Source: Capra hircus
Lineage: Eukaryota > Chordata > Mammalia > Artiodactyla > Bovidae
Direction of reading: 5' to 3'
Assembly (NCBI RefSeq): GCF_001704415.2
Contig: NC_030831.1
Location: 48,265,295 to 48,329,294, forward strand
DNA length: 64,000 nucleotides
Shown: in pieces, positions 21,831 through 33,800 of the stretch
Position numbering within the stretch: the stretch's first letter is position 1
Layout of the letters: each line of letters starts with the position of its first letter
Translations under genes and position numbers: made by a program
The notes under the pieces: model-generated
The model's input: only the letters and a program-made list of their open reading frames with translations
Databases searched by the model: none
Told to the model about the DNA's origin: nothing

Positions 21831-22852
21831 TTCAGTTCAGTCATTCAGTCGTGTCCAGCTCTTTGTGACCCCATGCCAGGAGGCTTCCCTGTCCATCACC
21901 AACTCCCAGAGCTTGTTCAAACTCATGTCCATCAAGTTAGTGATGCCATCCAATCATTTATCCTCTGTTATTCCCTTCTCCTCCTGCCTTCAATCTTTCC
22001 CAGCATCAGGGTCATTTCCAATGGTCAGTTCTTCACACCAGGTGGCCAAAGTACTGGAGTGTCATCTTCAGCCTCAGTCCTTCCAATGAATATTCAGGAT
22101 TGATCTCCTTTAGGATGGACTGGTTGGATCTCCTTGTAGTCCAAGGGACTCTCGAAGAGTCTTCTCCAACACCACAGTTCAAAAGAATCAATTCTTCAGC
22201 ACTCAGCTTTCTTTATAGTCCAACTCTCACATCCATACATAACTACTGGAAAAACCATAGCTTGGACTAGATGGACCTTTGTTGGCAAAGTAATGTCTCT
22301 GCTTCTTAATATGCTGTCTAGGTTGATCAAAGCTTTTCTTCCAAGGACCAAGCGTCTTTTCATTTCATGGCTGCAATCACCATCTGTAGTAATTTTGGAG
22401 CCCCAAAATATAAAGCCTCTCACCGTTTCCATTGTTTCCCCATCTATTTTCCATGAAGTGATGGGACCAGATGCCATGATCTTAGTTTTCTCAATGTTGA
22501 GTTTTAAGCCAACTTTTTCACTCTCCTCTTAAGAGGCTCTTTAGTTCTTCACTTTCTGCCATAAGGGTGGTGTCATCTGCATATCTGAGGTTATTGATAT
22601 TTCTCCTGGCAATCTTGATTCCAGCTTATGCTTCATCCAGCCTGGCATTTTGCATGATGTACTCTGCATAGAAGTTAAACAAGCAGGCGGATAATATACA
22701 GCCTTGGTGTACTCCTTTCCCGATTTGGAACCAGTCTAGTGTTCTATGTCCTGTTTACCTGTTGCTTCTTGACCTACATACAGGTTTCTCAGGAGGAAGG
22801 TAAAGTGGTCTGGTATTCCCATCTCTTTAAGAATCTTCCACAGTTTGTTGTG
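21831..22852 (-). mobile_element. BovB LINE, antisense, nested in L1
   Basis: The 3' end (antisense 'gttcagttcagtcattcagt') is at 21831 and the truncated 5' end, just after RT motif A, at 22852. L1 resumes on both sides. The minus-strand frame of 93 codons at 22196-22477 is part of the C-terminal domain of the BovB protein; other frames are shifted. Confidence 0.93.
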
Positions 22853-23804
22853 ATTTAGGCCCTTTCTCTTTTTCTTTATGAGTCTGGCTAAAGATTTATC
22901 ACTCTTTTTTATCTTTTCTAAGAACCAGCTCTTAGTTTCATTGATAGTTTTTTTTCTTTTTCCTTTTTTAGTCTCTAATCCATTTATTTCTGCTCTGATT
23001 TTTGTGATTTATATCCTTCTACTAACTTTGGATATTGTTTGTTCTGCTTTTTCTACTTTCTTTAGCTATGAAGTTAGGTTGGTTATTCAGATTTCTCTTA
23101 TTTCCTGAGCTAAGCTTGTATCACTATAAACTTCCCTCTTACACTGCTTTTGCTATGTCACATAGATTCACACTATTGAGTTTTTGTTTTCATTTGTCTC
23201 CAGCTATTTTTTTATTTCCTCTTTGACTTCTTTGGTGATCCATCCATTGTTTAGTAACATATTGTTTAGTCTCCGTGTGTTTGCATTTTTTGCAGTTTTT
23301 TTTATTATAGTTGATTTCTATAAGTGTTGTGGTTGGAAAAGATGCATAATATGATTTCAGTTTTCATAAATTTATTGAGGTTTGTTTTGCGGCCTAGCAT
23401 ATCCTTAAGAATGTCCCATATGTACTTGATAAAAATGTGTATTCTGCTGCTTTTGGTTGGAATGTTCTATATGTATCTAGAATGTTCTTTATGTATCTGT
23501 TAATCCATCTGATATAATGTGTCATTTAAGGCCACTTTTTCCTTATTGCTTTTCTATTTGGGTGACCTGTCCATTGATTTCAGTGGAATGTTTAAGTCCT
23601 TTACTATTATTGTGTTACAGCTGATTTCTCCTACATCCATTAATATTTGCCTAAGTAGTCCTATGTTGGGTCCATATATATTTAGAATTGTTATATCTTC
23701 TTAAATTGATCCCTTGATCATTACATAGTGTCCTTCTTTGTCTCTTTTACAGTCTTTATTTAAATTCTATTTCAGCTGATTTAAGTATTGTTACTCCAAC
23801 TTTT

Positions 23805-24079
23805 GGAGAAGGCAATGGCACCCCACTCCAGTACTCTTGCCTGGAAAATCTCATGGATGGAGGAGCCTGGTAGGCTGCAGTCCATGGGGTCACTAAGAGT
23901 CGGACACGACTGAGCAACTTCACTTTCACTTTTCACTTTCATGCATTGGAGAAGGAAATGGCAACCCACTCCAGTATTCTTGCCTAGAGAATCCCAGGGA
24001 CAGGGGAGCCTGGTGGGCTGCCGTCTATGGGGTCGCACAGAATCGGACACGACTGAAGCGACTTAGCAGTAGCAGCAGC
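23805..24079 (+). mobile_element. BovA2 SINE, dimeric, with target-site duplication
   Basis: Two BovA monomers joined by 'cttttcactttcatgcattg', ending in 'cagtagcagcagc'. Flanks are exact: ACTCCAACTTTT at 23793-23804 and 24080-24091. The host is the antisense L1. Little divergence suggests a younger insertion. Confidence 0.95.
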
Positions 24080-25170
24080 ACTCCAACTTTTTAAAATTTA
24101 CATTTACATGGAATACTTTTTCCTATTCCCTCATTTTCAGTCTGTTTGTGTCTCTAAATCTGAAGTGACTTTCTTTTAGGTAGTATATGTACATGTCTTG
24201 TTTTCATTCAGCCACCATATGTCTTTAGACTGGGGTATTGAGTCAATTTACATTTAAAGTAACTTTTGAGACATATATGCTTATTGACATAAATTATTTT
24301 GGGATTGCTTTTCTAGTTCTTTTCTGTTCCTTTCTCCTTCTTTACTTTCTTCCCTTTTGATTTGATGACTATTTTTGTGTTCGGTTTGAATTCCTTTTTC
24401 TTTTCTGTGTGTGCATTATAGATTTTTGGCTCTGATTACCATGAAGTTTATACATAGCAATCTATATAGATGTGTGTGTGTGCATGTGCGATTGTTTTAG
24501 GTCGCTAATCGCTTAGTTTTAAATGCATTTAAACTCTTATCTCCTCGTGATCTCTGTTTTTGACATCATATTCTGCATTTTTTGTTTTGTGTATTCCTCA
24601 GCTGCTCATTGTAGATACAGATGATTTTACTCTCTTCTTGTAACGTTCCTATTAGCTTTGTACATGATTGATTTACTGCCTTTACTCTAGATTTGCCTTT
24701 ACCTATAAGATTTTTCTCTTCACAGTTTTCATGTTTCTAGTTGTGGCCTTTTATTTTTCACTTAGAGAAGTTTCTTTAACATTCCTTGTAAAGCTAACTT
24801 GGTAGTGTTGAACTTTTTAGTTTTTGCTTATCTGTAAAACTTTTGATCTCTCCAGTAAATCTGAATAAGAGCTTTGCCTGGTAAAGTATCCTTGGTTGTA
24901 GAATTTTCCCCTTAATCACCTCAAATATATCATGCCACTCCCTTCTGGCCTGCTGAGTTTCTGCTGAAAAATCAACGAATAACCTTGTATGTGACTTGTT
25001 GCCTTTCCCTGGCTGCTTTTAACATTCTCTCTTTATCTTTAATTTTTGCCACTTTAATGACAATGCATTGATGTGGTCCCCTTTGGATTGCTCTTAATTA
25101 TTTCTTGAGAATAAATGTGGGAAATGAAATTACTGAGTCAAAATATGCACACATTTGTGAGATTAGATGC

Positions 25171-25372
25171 ATGTATGTGCTCAGTCACTCAGTTGTATCT
25201 GACTCTCTGTGGCCCCATGGATTGTAGCCCATGAGGCTTCTCTAACCATGGAATCTTCCAGGGAAGAATACTGGAGTGGGGTGCCATTTCCTACTCCCAG
25301 GGGTCTTCCTGATCCAGGAATCTCCTGTATTGGCGGGCAGATTCTTTACCACTAGCACCACCTGGGAAGCCC
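25171..25372 (-). mobile_element. Bov-tA SINE, antisense
   Basis: Complete body and head ('ggcttcccaggtggtgctag' on the minus strand). Flanked by gagattaga (25159-25167) and aagattaga (25375-25383). Confidence 0.92.
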
Positions 25373-25828
25373 TAAAGATTAGACAGCTATTGTCAAATTG
25401 CCTGCCAAAATAATATACGGGTGTGCATTCCGGCAGTACCTGAGTGTCTAAGAGTTCACTATATAGAGAGTAAATAAATGGGAAAATATCAGCTTAATTA
25501 ATAATTTCAAAATGTGGATTAAAACAGGAAGCTTGGCAAAGATCAATTATTTTTCTTTTAATGTATCAGTCCAGATGTCTTTGCCAAACTTCTTGTTTTA
25601 ATTTAAATTTTTAAATTATTAATGGGGCTGATGTTTTTCCATAAGATTTTTGGCCATAAACATTTTTCCTTTGTTAATTGCTTTTTTGTGCACTTGGCCC
25701 ATTTCCTAATGAGTTGTTCATTTCCCCCTCTATTTTTGTAACAGCTCTTCACATAGTGAGGATATTCGTCCCTTGACTGTCTCATATATTACAGATATTT
25801 TTACCACTTTGCCATTAGCTTTTTTAAA

Positions 25829-25935
25829 AAAAATATGAAACACTTCATGAAGTCGTGTGTCATCCTTGCACAGGGGCCATGCTAATCTTCTCTGTATTGT
25901 TCCAATTTTAGTATATGTGCTGCTAAAGTGAGCAC
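25829..25935 (-). pseudogene. U6 spliceosomal RNA retro-pseudogene
   Basis: The minus strand matches U6 snRNA over its whole 107-nt length. It starts at 25935 with a GTGCTC-type 5' end, keeps the 'actaaaattggaac' region and the core 'agaagattagcatggcccct', and ends in T-rich sequence at 25829. Several substitutions (for example in the 5' stem and in the ACAGAGA-flanking and 3' parts) mark it as a pseudogene. AGCTTTT on both sides (25817-25823, 25936-25942) suggests LINE-mediated insertion. No proximal sequence element was seen upstream, so transcription as a U6 gene is unlikely. Confidence 0.9.
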
Positions 25936-26194
25936 AGCTTTTAAATTTTGTTTGTATTGATGTCTTTAATATTCTTGATTACAAAGGAATATATCATCTC
26001 TGTACATCTCTAATGATCACAATTATACCAGGTTAAAAAATTTCAATCTACCATCACATCCACAAAACAGAAGAATTTTACTTTTCTCCCCAGAAATAAC
26101 CACATTTAATAATTTGTTAATGACTTTCCAAACCCTTTCTATGCATTTCTGTTATGGTTTGTTTTGATGTGTAGAGGTTTGTTTGGTTGGTTCT

Positions 26195-26421
26195 TAGTTA
26201 CTTATTTTTGGCTGTGCTGCATCTTCACGGCTGCGTGGGTCTTTCACTAGTTGTGGCAAGCAGAGGCTACTGCGTAGTTTCAGCGAGCTGGCTTCTTATT
26301 GTGACAGCTCCCCTTGTTGCCAGAGCACAGGCTCTAGGGCCCACAGGCTTCAGCGGGATCAAACCTGAGCCTCCCGCATTGGCAGGCAGATTCTTCACCA
26401 CTGAGCCACCAGGGAAGCCTT
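26195..26421 (-). mobile_element. CHR-type tRNA SINE, antisense
   Basis: The reverse complement runs from 'ggcttccctggtggctcagt' through a CHR-2-like body to 'cagcacagccaaaaataa'. Diverged 15-20 bp flanking similarity (gatgtgtagaggttt / gatgtatagaagttt) may be its target duplication. Confidence 0.78.
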
Positions 26422-26640
26422 GTGCTGATGTATAGAAGTTTTCAACTCTGATTAGTTATTCACTTCCTGAAACTTGATTAAGACGTTATCTAATCTATGA
26501 CTTTGTCATATTAGAAACACCTTTCTGATTATAAAGTATGCACAAACATTCACCCATATTTTCTCCCAATGTGTTTATGGTTTCACATATGTATCTTTGA
26601 TGAATCTGTAACATACTTTGCTTTTTTCCAAATACATGGA

Positions 26641-28097
26641 CATGATGAGTACTTTAAAAAAGAAAAAAAAAAAGCACATCCAGGAATAAAGGGAAATGTA
26701 CAAAGTTAAGAATTCGCAAAGTTGCTCAAGAAATAGGAGTATGGTATAGCTGTAGTACAGAAGACTGGTATGGGAAAAATAGAAGATACCACTGGAAGAG
26801 TAGGTAATTTAAGATCAAGGAAGAATTTGAGACTGAAGGCAAGGAGGCCAGGAGGAAGTCTGAAAGACCGGGGGACAGGAAGTATCTAACCTGAGCCATC
26901 CTTAGAGCAATGTGAGCAGGTGTGCCGAGGCAGGGAGATGTGAGATGGCTAGCGCAGAGGGTCAGGTGCCCATAACTAAGATGTAAACTAGATCGGAGAT
27001 AGTGGGGACAGAGAGGAGGTGATGGTTGTTAGATACCCGAAAGAGTCCACAGGACTTGATAGGTGGCTGAATATAAAGAAGGGAGTCCGCTGTGTGGTCA
27101 TGAGGACAAAGATTGCTCATCGTTTGGATGGAGTTGTTCTGCTCTGCACAGCTCTTCTCTCTCTGTTTTCTCAAGTAGGTTGAAGAGGTTTTCCCTTCTT
27201 CATTTTACAGATGGGAAAATCAAGGATGGGCAGGACAGGACTTGCCCCAGAGAGTCAGGCCCCTTGTGGCCCGATCTGGGTGGAAATGCAGGCAGCCAGG
27301 CTCTGGAGCTCTGTTATTTCTCACTGAATATGGGCTAACTCACTTCACCTGTGTGCACAGGTGGGGGCGGTGGGGTGGGTGATGAGGGTGCAAGCGCCTG
27401 TGTGTCCATGTGCTCCATGGGCATGCGGTAGAGGAGTATAACACACGCACCAGCTGGGTTTCTCTCCCAGGAGCTGGTGACAGGCACCAGTGCTCCCTGG
27501 ATGGCTTCCTCTTCCCAAACAAACATTCATATGACACAATGTCTGAAAGCTCAGAAGATTTCCTGTCTCCATTGGGCCAAATCCCTGCCTGCTGCAAGCC
27601 TGGAGCCATTAGAACTATCTCCGGCCCTCTACATCCCTCCACCCTAAGTCTCCAGCTCCAGCACTCATGAAACGCCATGAGCTCACTATGCCTGGCCTGC
27701 TTGGCACCAACTACATGAAGAGGCTGGACAGTCTTCTGCCAAAGAAAACCCAGTGGCTGGGCCAGCAACCTGGACTTTCTCCAACAGGCTGGTTCAGCCA
27801 CACTACACATCAAGGTTCCATCCCCTCCCAAGCATCTGCTACTCCCATCAGGGCCCCAATCTAAGGAAACTGAATAGGCCCCACCTTTACCTAAAAGGGA
27901 GTCATGTTTCCCAGGGGCTATTACCTTCTCTCCCAGTTGCAGAGTAAGCCAGCAACAGTGCACAGAGTGAAAGGAGGCCTGGCGGTCTTTAACCAACAGT
28001 AATCTATTCATTCTTTGAGGCCCAATTGATTTGTCATTCACTCAGTGACTTCTCACCCAAATTTCATCCAAAAGCGCTAATTAATTGCTCCTTTGGG
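26641..28097. other. Single-copy DNA, no supported gene
   Basis: A minus-strand frame of 233 codons (27340-28041) is the longest here. It has no recognised domain and overlaps plus-strand frames of similar quality. 27195-27275 is weakly MIR-like. Confidence 0.4.
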
Positions 28098-28608
28098 CCT
28101 AGACAGCATATTAAAAAGCAGAGACATCACTTTGTCAACAAAGGTCTGTCTAGTCAAGGCTATGATTTTTCCAGTGATCATGTATGGATGTGAGAGTTGA
28201 ACTGTGAAGAAAGCTGAGCACCAAAGAATTGATGCTTTTGAACTGTGGTGTTGGAGAAGGCTCTTGAGAGTCCCTTGGACTGCGAGGAGATCCAACTAGT
28301 CCATCCTAAAGGAGATCAGTCCTGGGTGTTCATTGGAAGGATTGATGCTGAAGCTGTAACTCCAATACTTTGGCCACCTCACACGAAGAGCTGACTCATT
28401 TGAAAAGACCCTCATGCTGGGAAGGATTGAGGGCAGGAGGAGAAGGGGACGACAGAGGATGGGATGGTTGGATGGCATCACCGACTCAATGGACATGGGT
28501 TTAGGTGGACTCCGGGAATTGGTGATGGACAGGGAGGCCTGGCGTGCTACAGTTCATGGGGTTACAAAGAATCAGACACGACTGAGCGACTGAACTGAAC
28601 TGAATTGA
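28098..28608 (+). mobile_element. BovB LINE 3' end
   Basis: Covers the C-terminal domain and 3' end ('cctagacagcatattaaaaa' to 'gaactgaactgaattgaac'). It is strongly 5' truncated and has no open frame of note on the sense strand. Confidence 0.93.
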
Positions 28609-28899
28609 ACCGGGCTCCCACAGAAGTGTGTGTGGTGTTATTATAGCCTTCGTTGCCTTGGAAGCAAATAGGTTCCATCTTTTGTGCCAATTCTGATTCA
28701 TGGGTAGTGATTACCTGATGGCTGTGTCAAGAAGGATGCTGAGGCCATATGCAAACCAACAGGAAACTTACCATACCTCTTTAGGAAAGGCAGGTGCAGT
28801 GGGTGGCAGCCAGGTACCATGCAACTATGTCTGCCAACCAAGACTGCCACACTGCATTGCCCTCCATCCCCACAATGGTCTCCAATCACCATCTAAGCA

Positions 28900-28990
28900 G
28901 TTTGGGGACAGGACTACATTTGCTCATCTTTGTATCTCCAGTGCCTAGCACCATGCCTGGCTCTTAGCAGGTGGTCAAGAAATATTTTGC
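28900..28990 (+). mobile_element. L2 LINE 3' end
   Basis: 'ctttgtatctccagtgccta', 'gcaccatgcctggctcttag', 'aagaaatattttgctgagtg' follow the L2 3' terminus closely. Confidence 0.68.
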
Positions 28991-29789
28991 TGAGTGAATA
29001 GTTGGTTTGAAGTTTCCATAATCTTCCCATAGAGTGAAGAAGATGATGAACCCACTCTGGCTGTAGACAAGCAGGAATTAGGTAACCTTGACCCTCCCTC
29101 TGGCTCACGGGTAGGCCACCCCTTCTCTGGACATTTGAGTGTCTCCAGTAATCTTACAGGAATCTTATTGTCATCATGCCCAATAAGGCCTTGTCCCCAG
29201 TCTTCACATTAATAACTTCAAGTTACTTTAATGCACAGTGTACCGAGCAGGTTGGCTCCCACAGGCATTTAGTAATTCCTGATCAAATGAATTAATGTAT
29301 CTTCTACTGTCTACCTGCTACTTCTTCTGTTTGCAGGAAAGTGCACCACCCACTGTTCATTTTAACATCTGGTAGCAAATGAATCACCAGTTTACATAGT
29401 TGCACTTTGTTGCCTCTTATCAAGCGGTGACTGTCTTAATTGAGTTTATGAATAGTAACTGAATCATAGAATTTTAAATTGGAATGCACCAAACATTTTC
29501 AAGCTTATTCTAAAGCTGAAGAAACTTAGACGCTAATTATTGACAGAGTTGCTATCCCCTCTCATCACTTCACTTTTCATTCATTCACTCAATAATTTTT
29601 TCAGAGTGAACATTTAACAAGAAACATGTATTATAAGTAGTTTTTGCAAGAACACAGAGCAAACTATACTTCCTAATGTTTTGATATCTTATTTGTATTT
29701 CTGTGATCTTTCAGACAAAACCAACTTTATGTACTTTTTGTGTGCAAATGTTTGTAACTCCTTTATTTGTAATAGAAAAAAAAAACTAG
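28991..29789. other. Single-copy DNA, no gene seen
   Basis: No coding or repeat signal that I can support. Confidence 0.35.
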
Positions 29790-30110
29790 AAAAAAAATGT
29801 CCCTCAACATGTGAAAGAATAAGCAAATGTCTGTATATCCATGCAATGAAATACTACTCTGCAACTAAAAGGAACATATGACTGAAACATGCGACAAAAT
29901 AGATGAATCTCACAAACCTTCTGCTGAGTGAAAGAGGCGGGAAGCAAAAGGATGCATGCTACATCATTCCCTTTATATGCAATTTTAGAAAAAACAGACT
30001 ATAGTGAAAGGAAGCAGGCCAGTGATTACCTAGAGTTAGGGGTACTAGATAGCAAGAATTAATATAATTCTATAGTAACTAACAGCATGCTCTAGGTAAA
30101 ACTACAGATA
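29790..30110 (+). mobile_element. Old L1M 3'-UTR relic
   Basis: 'ccatgcaatgaaatactact', 'aatctcacaaaccttctgct', 'aagcaggccagtgattacct' follow the 3' UTR of old L1 in sense. Confidence 0.62.
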
Positions 30111-30194
30111 AACAGATAAATAAAATAGACAAGAAAGAGTTCTACACACCCATTAACTCGCTTTAGGGCAGAGGCACTGCTACTATTACTGCTC

Positions 30195-30870
30195 AATGGT
30201 GGAAAGATAACGCTAGGCCAAGCGGATTTCCACATGCAAAAACTAACCTTGACCTCTAGCTCACATCATATACAAACTACCTCACATCACACACAAACAT
30301 TAATTCTAGAGAAAAATATGAGTTTTTTAATTATATTCAAGGAGACAAATTTTTCTTAATAAAGCACAAAAAACACTAACCAAAAAAGGATGCATTGATA
30401 AATTTTACTTCACTGAGCCAAGAATATCTTTTCATCAAAAGATAAGATAAAATAGAGTGAAAGGATTGGCCAGATTGGGAGAAGATATGTATATATTCTG
30501 ACTAATATCCAGAACATATAAAAAGCTCCATTATCAGTATGAAAAAGTTAGACAAGCCAATTTTTTAAAAAATAATGAACATGCAGAATAGACATAGAGA
30601 AAGGTGCTCTCGATATCATTATGAATCAGAGCTATACATCTACACTTTGCCCCTCCCAACAGAAATGACTAAAATTTAAAGTACTGATAATACTGTTAGT
30701 GAGAATGTGAAGCAACTTCAACTCACACACTGATGGCAGAACTGTAGATCTGATGCTACCACTTTGGAATATACTTTGGCTCTGACAATGCACATCCTTG
30801 TAAAATTCTGTCAAGGAGTACACTTGAAATTTGTGCATTTTCCCATCTGTAAATTACATCTCAATAAACA
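30195..30870 (+). mobile_element. Old L1M ORF2/3' relic
   Basis: 'cttttcatcaaaagataag', 'gggagaagatatgtatatat' and 'aatgtgaagcaacttcaact' follow the last part of L1 ORF2; 'aaattacatctcaataaa' is like an L1 3' end. It is a separate copy from the one just upstream because the order of parts restarts. Confidence 0.58.
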
Positions 30871-31228
30871 AGAAAAACCATAAAAATGAAAGAAGATGAG
30901 ACAATAGGAGAAATTCAAACACAAAATGTATATCTGGCCATATGAAGGAATTAGTACTAATTCTGTAGGCGTGAGAATAGCATTGTAGTCATGTAGACAA
31001 AACTAACTTTAAACGTTGGTAAAATTAGCAGGACCATCCACCAGGTTCACTCCAAATTCCTCCACTAACCGTACACAGCCCTTTAGTAAGAAATTTACCA
31101 ACAATCTAATACGTGTCTTAACCAAGTATCACCAGTCGTGCAAAAGAGGTAGAAAACACAGCCCATGCCCTCCAGGTACTTTTCTCTGCAACTATCTAGA
31201 GCTTTAAAAGTCTCTGTAGGTTGTCAAG

Positions 31229-31430
31229 GGGCTTCCCAGGTGGCTCAGTGGTAAAGAACCTGCCTGCCAGTGTAGGAGATATAAGAGACCCAGGTTCGAT
31301 CCCTGGGTCAGGAAGATCCCTTGGAGGAGGGCACGGCAACCCACTCGAGTACTCCTGCCTGGAGCGCCCTGTGGACGGGCTACAGTCCATCAGGTCACAA
31401 AGAACTGGACACAACTGAAGCGACCATGCA
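31229..31430 (+). mobile_element. Bov-tA SINE
   Basis: Complete copy from 'ggcttcccaggtggctcagt' to 'tggacacaactgaagcgacc'. It lacks about 15 bases in the middle of the body and is followed by a short TG run (31441-31456). Confidence 0.9.
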
Positions 31431-31488
31431 CACATACACATATGTGTGTGTGTGTATAACGAGAAATACAGCTTACGTACACATTTGT

Positions 31489-31705
31489 GCTTCCCTGGTG
31501 GCTCAGATGGTAAAGCGTCTGCCTACAATGTAGGAGACCCGAGTTGGATCCCTGGGTTGGGAAGATCCTATGGAGAAGGAAATGGCACCCCACTCCAGTA
31601 TTCTTGCCTGGAAAATCCCATGGACGGAGGAGCCTGGTAGGCTACAATCTATGGGGTCGCAAAGAGTCGGACACGACTGAGCGACTTCACCTCACCTTCA
31701 CCTCA
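31489..31705 (+). mobile_element. Bov-tA SINE, well preserved
   Basis: Complete head and body ending in 'gagcgacttcacctcacctt'. Low divergence from the consensus suggests recent insertion. cacatttgt / cacatatttgt flanks may be the target duplication. Confidence 0.92.
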
Positions 31706-32610
31706 CATATTTGTAAACAAAAAACACTCAATATAACCCCATGCCTTCTTCAGCATTCCTGGGCTCAGGAACAAAGCCCTGTCAAGACTCAGGGTTTACT
31801 GAGTTTTGTGGGGTGTGACCACACTGAATGGCCTTAGGAAGCATAGATTCTGAGTCCTTCCATATAATTTCGGAAGTACTTCTGTGTCCATTTTTACTGC
31901 AAACTGTTGGCTATCATTTCATTTTGCTTGTCTTCCTGCTTTGCGCTGTTTTTATCTGGAGCTCTTCGAGAAAGCCACTCTGGGTAAACCCTTGGCCACT
32001 GTTTCCCTCCAGCCTTTCTCTGCCTCTTTTCCTTTAGCATAGGTCATTTACTGGATCCTCCTGAAGACCAGCATTATGGGCATTGGATGTGTGCAGCTGT
32101 TCATAACAGATCTGACTTGGTTCAATGTTCTGCTGTAGCAGTCCTGACACTCTTAGTAACTTTGTCTTTGAACTTGTGTGTTATAAGTTAACATCCAATG
32201 GGGTGATGGAGACTGGGCATGAGAGGGGAGATATGGTAAGTATGTGTGCTCTGCTCCTTGTTCCCATTTACGTGTAGTGTTAATTGGACCCACTGTGCAG
32301 CTCCATGACACACTCAGCTTGCCCTCTCTTTGTGTCTGGCTGAACTCCCAGGTATCGCAGGCCCACAGGAATTCTGTGCTCACATGCCATGTCTGCACAG
32401 CTATCATAGCCCTGAGAGGCCACTCTTTCCATTCGAGCCAGAACTTGCTTCAAATACAGAAAGACAACAATGGCAATTCTAAGAAACACAAATGATCAAA
32501 GAACCAGTCATATCCATTTTTTTTTTCACGTTGCATCTCTGTATTAGTCAACCAATTCTGCTGAAAACGATGACATATAAAGAAAAAGAGGCAACCCCAA
32601 TTCCTTTCCC
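31706..32610. other. Single-copy DNA, no gene seen
   Basis: Frames of 84 codons or less, overlapping on both strands, with no recognisable content. Confidence 0.35.
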
Positions 32611-32651
32611 TTTAAGTCCTTCCTTAAAGGACTTAAAGGACTTAAAGGACT
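32611..32651. repeat. 9-bp tandem repeat with hairpin
   Basis: The unit ACTTAAAGG occurs about three times from 32622 to 32651. TTTAAGTCCTT at 32611-32621 is the exact reverse complement of AAGGACTTAAA at 32628-32638, giving an 11-bp stem with a 6-base loop. Confidence 0.85.
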
Positions 32652-32652
32652 G

Positions 32653-32850
32653 ACGAGTTCAGTCGTGTCCAACTCTTTTGCAACCCCATGGACTGTAGTT
32701 CACCAAGCTCCTCTGCCCATGGGGATTCTCCAGGCAAGAATACTGGCATGGGTTGCCATGTCCTTCTCCAGGGGATCTTCCCAACCTAGGGATAGAACCC
32801 AGGTCTGCATTGCAGGCAGATTCTTTACTGTCTGAGCCACCAGGGAAGAC
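32653..32850 (-). mobile_element. Bov-tA SINE, antisense
   Basis: Complete antisense copy; the tRNA-like head ends at 'ccaccagggaagac'. It is followed without a gap by a second partial antisense copy. Confidence 0.9.
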
Positions 32851-32972
32851 AAAGAATACTGGAGTACGTAGCCTATCCCTCCTCCAGGGGATCTTTCCAA
32901 CCCAGGAATTGAACCGGGCTCTTCTGCACTGCAGGCAGATGTTTTACAAGCTGAACTACCAGGGAAGCCCCC
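32851..32972 (-). mobile_element. Partial Bov-tA SINE, antisense, in tandem
   Basis: Repeats only the head and proximal body ('gaatactggagt' to 'accagggaagccc'). Its arrangement with the preceding copy resembles an incomplete dimer. Confidence 0.85.
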
Positions 32973-33004
32973 AAAGGCTTTTATATTTATGTTTAAAACT
33001 GGCT

Positions 33005-33318
33005 TTGTGTATTCACAATAGCCAAAAGGTGGAGATAACCCATGTGTCTAACCCATGTTCACCCATGGATGAGTGAGGAACCCAGAGATGTTAAACTCAT
33101 AGACAGAGGGTAGAGCGATATTGCCAGGATCTGGGAGGAGAGCAGAGTGAGGAGGTAATGTTCAGGGGTACAGAGTCTCAGCTTTGCAAGATGAAAGATG
33201 TTCACAGTGGATGGTGGTGTTGGCTGTACAACACTGTGAATGTCCTGAAGGCCACTGAACTGTGCACTTAAATGGTTAAAATGGTGTTACGTTATGTATA
33301 TTTGACCCCAATTAAAAG
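33005..33318 (+). mobile_element. Old L1M 3'-UTR relic
   Basis: 'attcacaatagccaaaaggt', 'gccactgaactgtgcactta' and 'atggtgttacgttatgtata' match old L1 3' ends in sense. Confidence 0.62.
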
Positions 33319-33645
33319 ATGACAAGTGAGCGAATGAGTAAAAACTGGCACAATATAAAGATGAGTAGCAAAAGTCATACTAATCACTTAAATATGTTTA
33401 ATTTCTCTTATGATGACACGAACTAGCAAATTCAAAAATAAAAAGAATTGAGAGAGAGCACAGAAGAAAGGAAAAAGCTTTGCATTTTGGTCCCTTTAAC
33501 TGCATTCGCATTTTGCACTGGGCCCTGCAGAGTAGGACCTGGTCCTGTCCTCAGCCTCCTATCGTCAGCTCAGCCCCCACGCCCTGGTTCCTTCCTCTGC
33601 ACCTATATTGCCCACTTGAGAGAAACAGTCTCTCCTTTCCCTCTT

Positions 33646-33788
33646 TTTCTCAAAATTATTTCTTTATTTGGCTGCGCTGGGTCTTAGTTGCAGCATGTGG
33701 GATCTAGTTCCCTGACCAAAGATGGAACCTGGGCCCCCTGCGTCGGGAGCTCAGAGTCTTAGCCACCACACCACCAGGGACGTTCGTC
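33646..33788 (-). mobile_element. CHR-type tRNA SINE, antisense, with target-site duplication
   Basis: The antisense sequence 'tatttggctgcgctgggtct' to 'ccacaccaccagggac' is a short CHR-1-like SINE. Exact 12-bp flanks CCTTTCCCTCTT lie at 33634-33645 and 33789-33800. Confidence 0.88.
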
Positions 33789-33800
33789 CCTTTCCCTCTT

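Larger units (their letters stand above)
19000..25104 (-). mobile_element. Antisense L1 interrupted by four younger insertions
   Basis: Read on the minus strand, L1 sequence runs from its 5' region (24.8-25.1 kb) through ORF2 to its 3' UTR at 19.0 kb. Pieces are about 19000-19044, 19351-20647, 20886-21830, 22853-23804 and 24092-25104. The gaps are a CHR SINE, a Bov-tA, an antisense BovB and a BovA2. Recognisable plus-strand phrases include 'gagtgggcatccttgttctt' and 'catgccactcccttctggcc'. All frames are broken. The L1 was therefore resident before the ruminant elements arrived. Confidence 0.82.
25105..26640 (-). mobile_element. Mosaic of old antisense L1M 3' regions
   Basis: Phrases such as 'tgtcaaattgcctgccaaaa', 'cacttggcccatttcctaat' and 'cccagaaataaccacattta' match antisense 3' ends of old L1M elements; more than one copy appears to be present. 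A Bov-tA, a U6 pseudogene and a CHR SINE have inserted into it. Confidence 0.55.

Noticed and set aside
27340..28041. 233-codon minus-strand frame
   Set aside because: No motif, no flanking splice signals; overlapping plus-strand frames are of similar quality.
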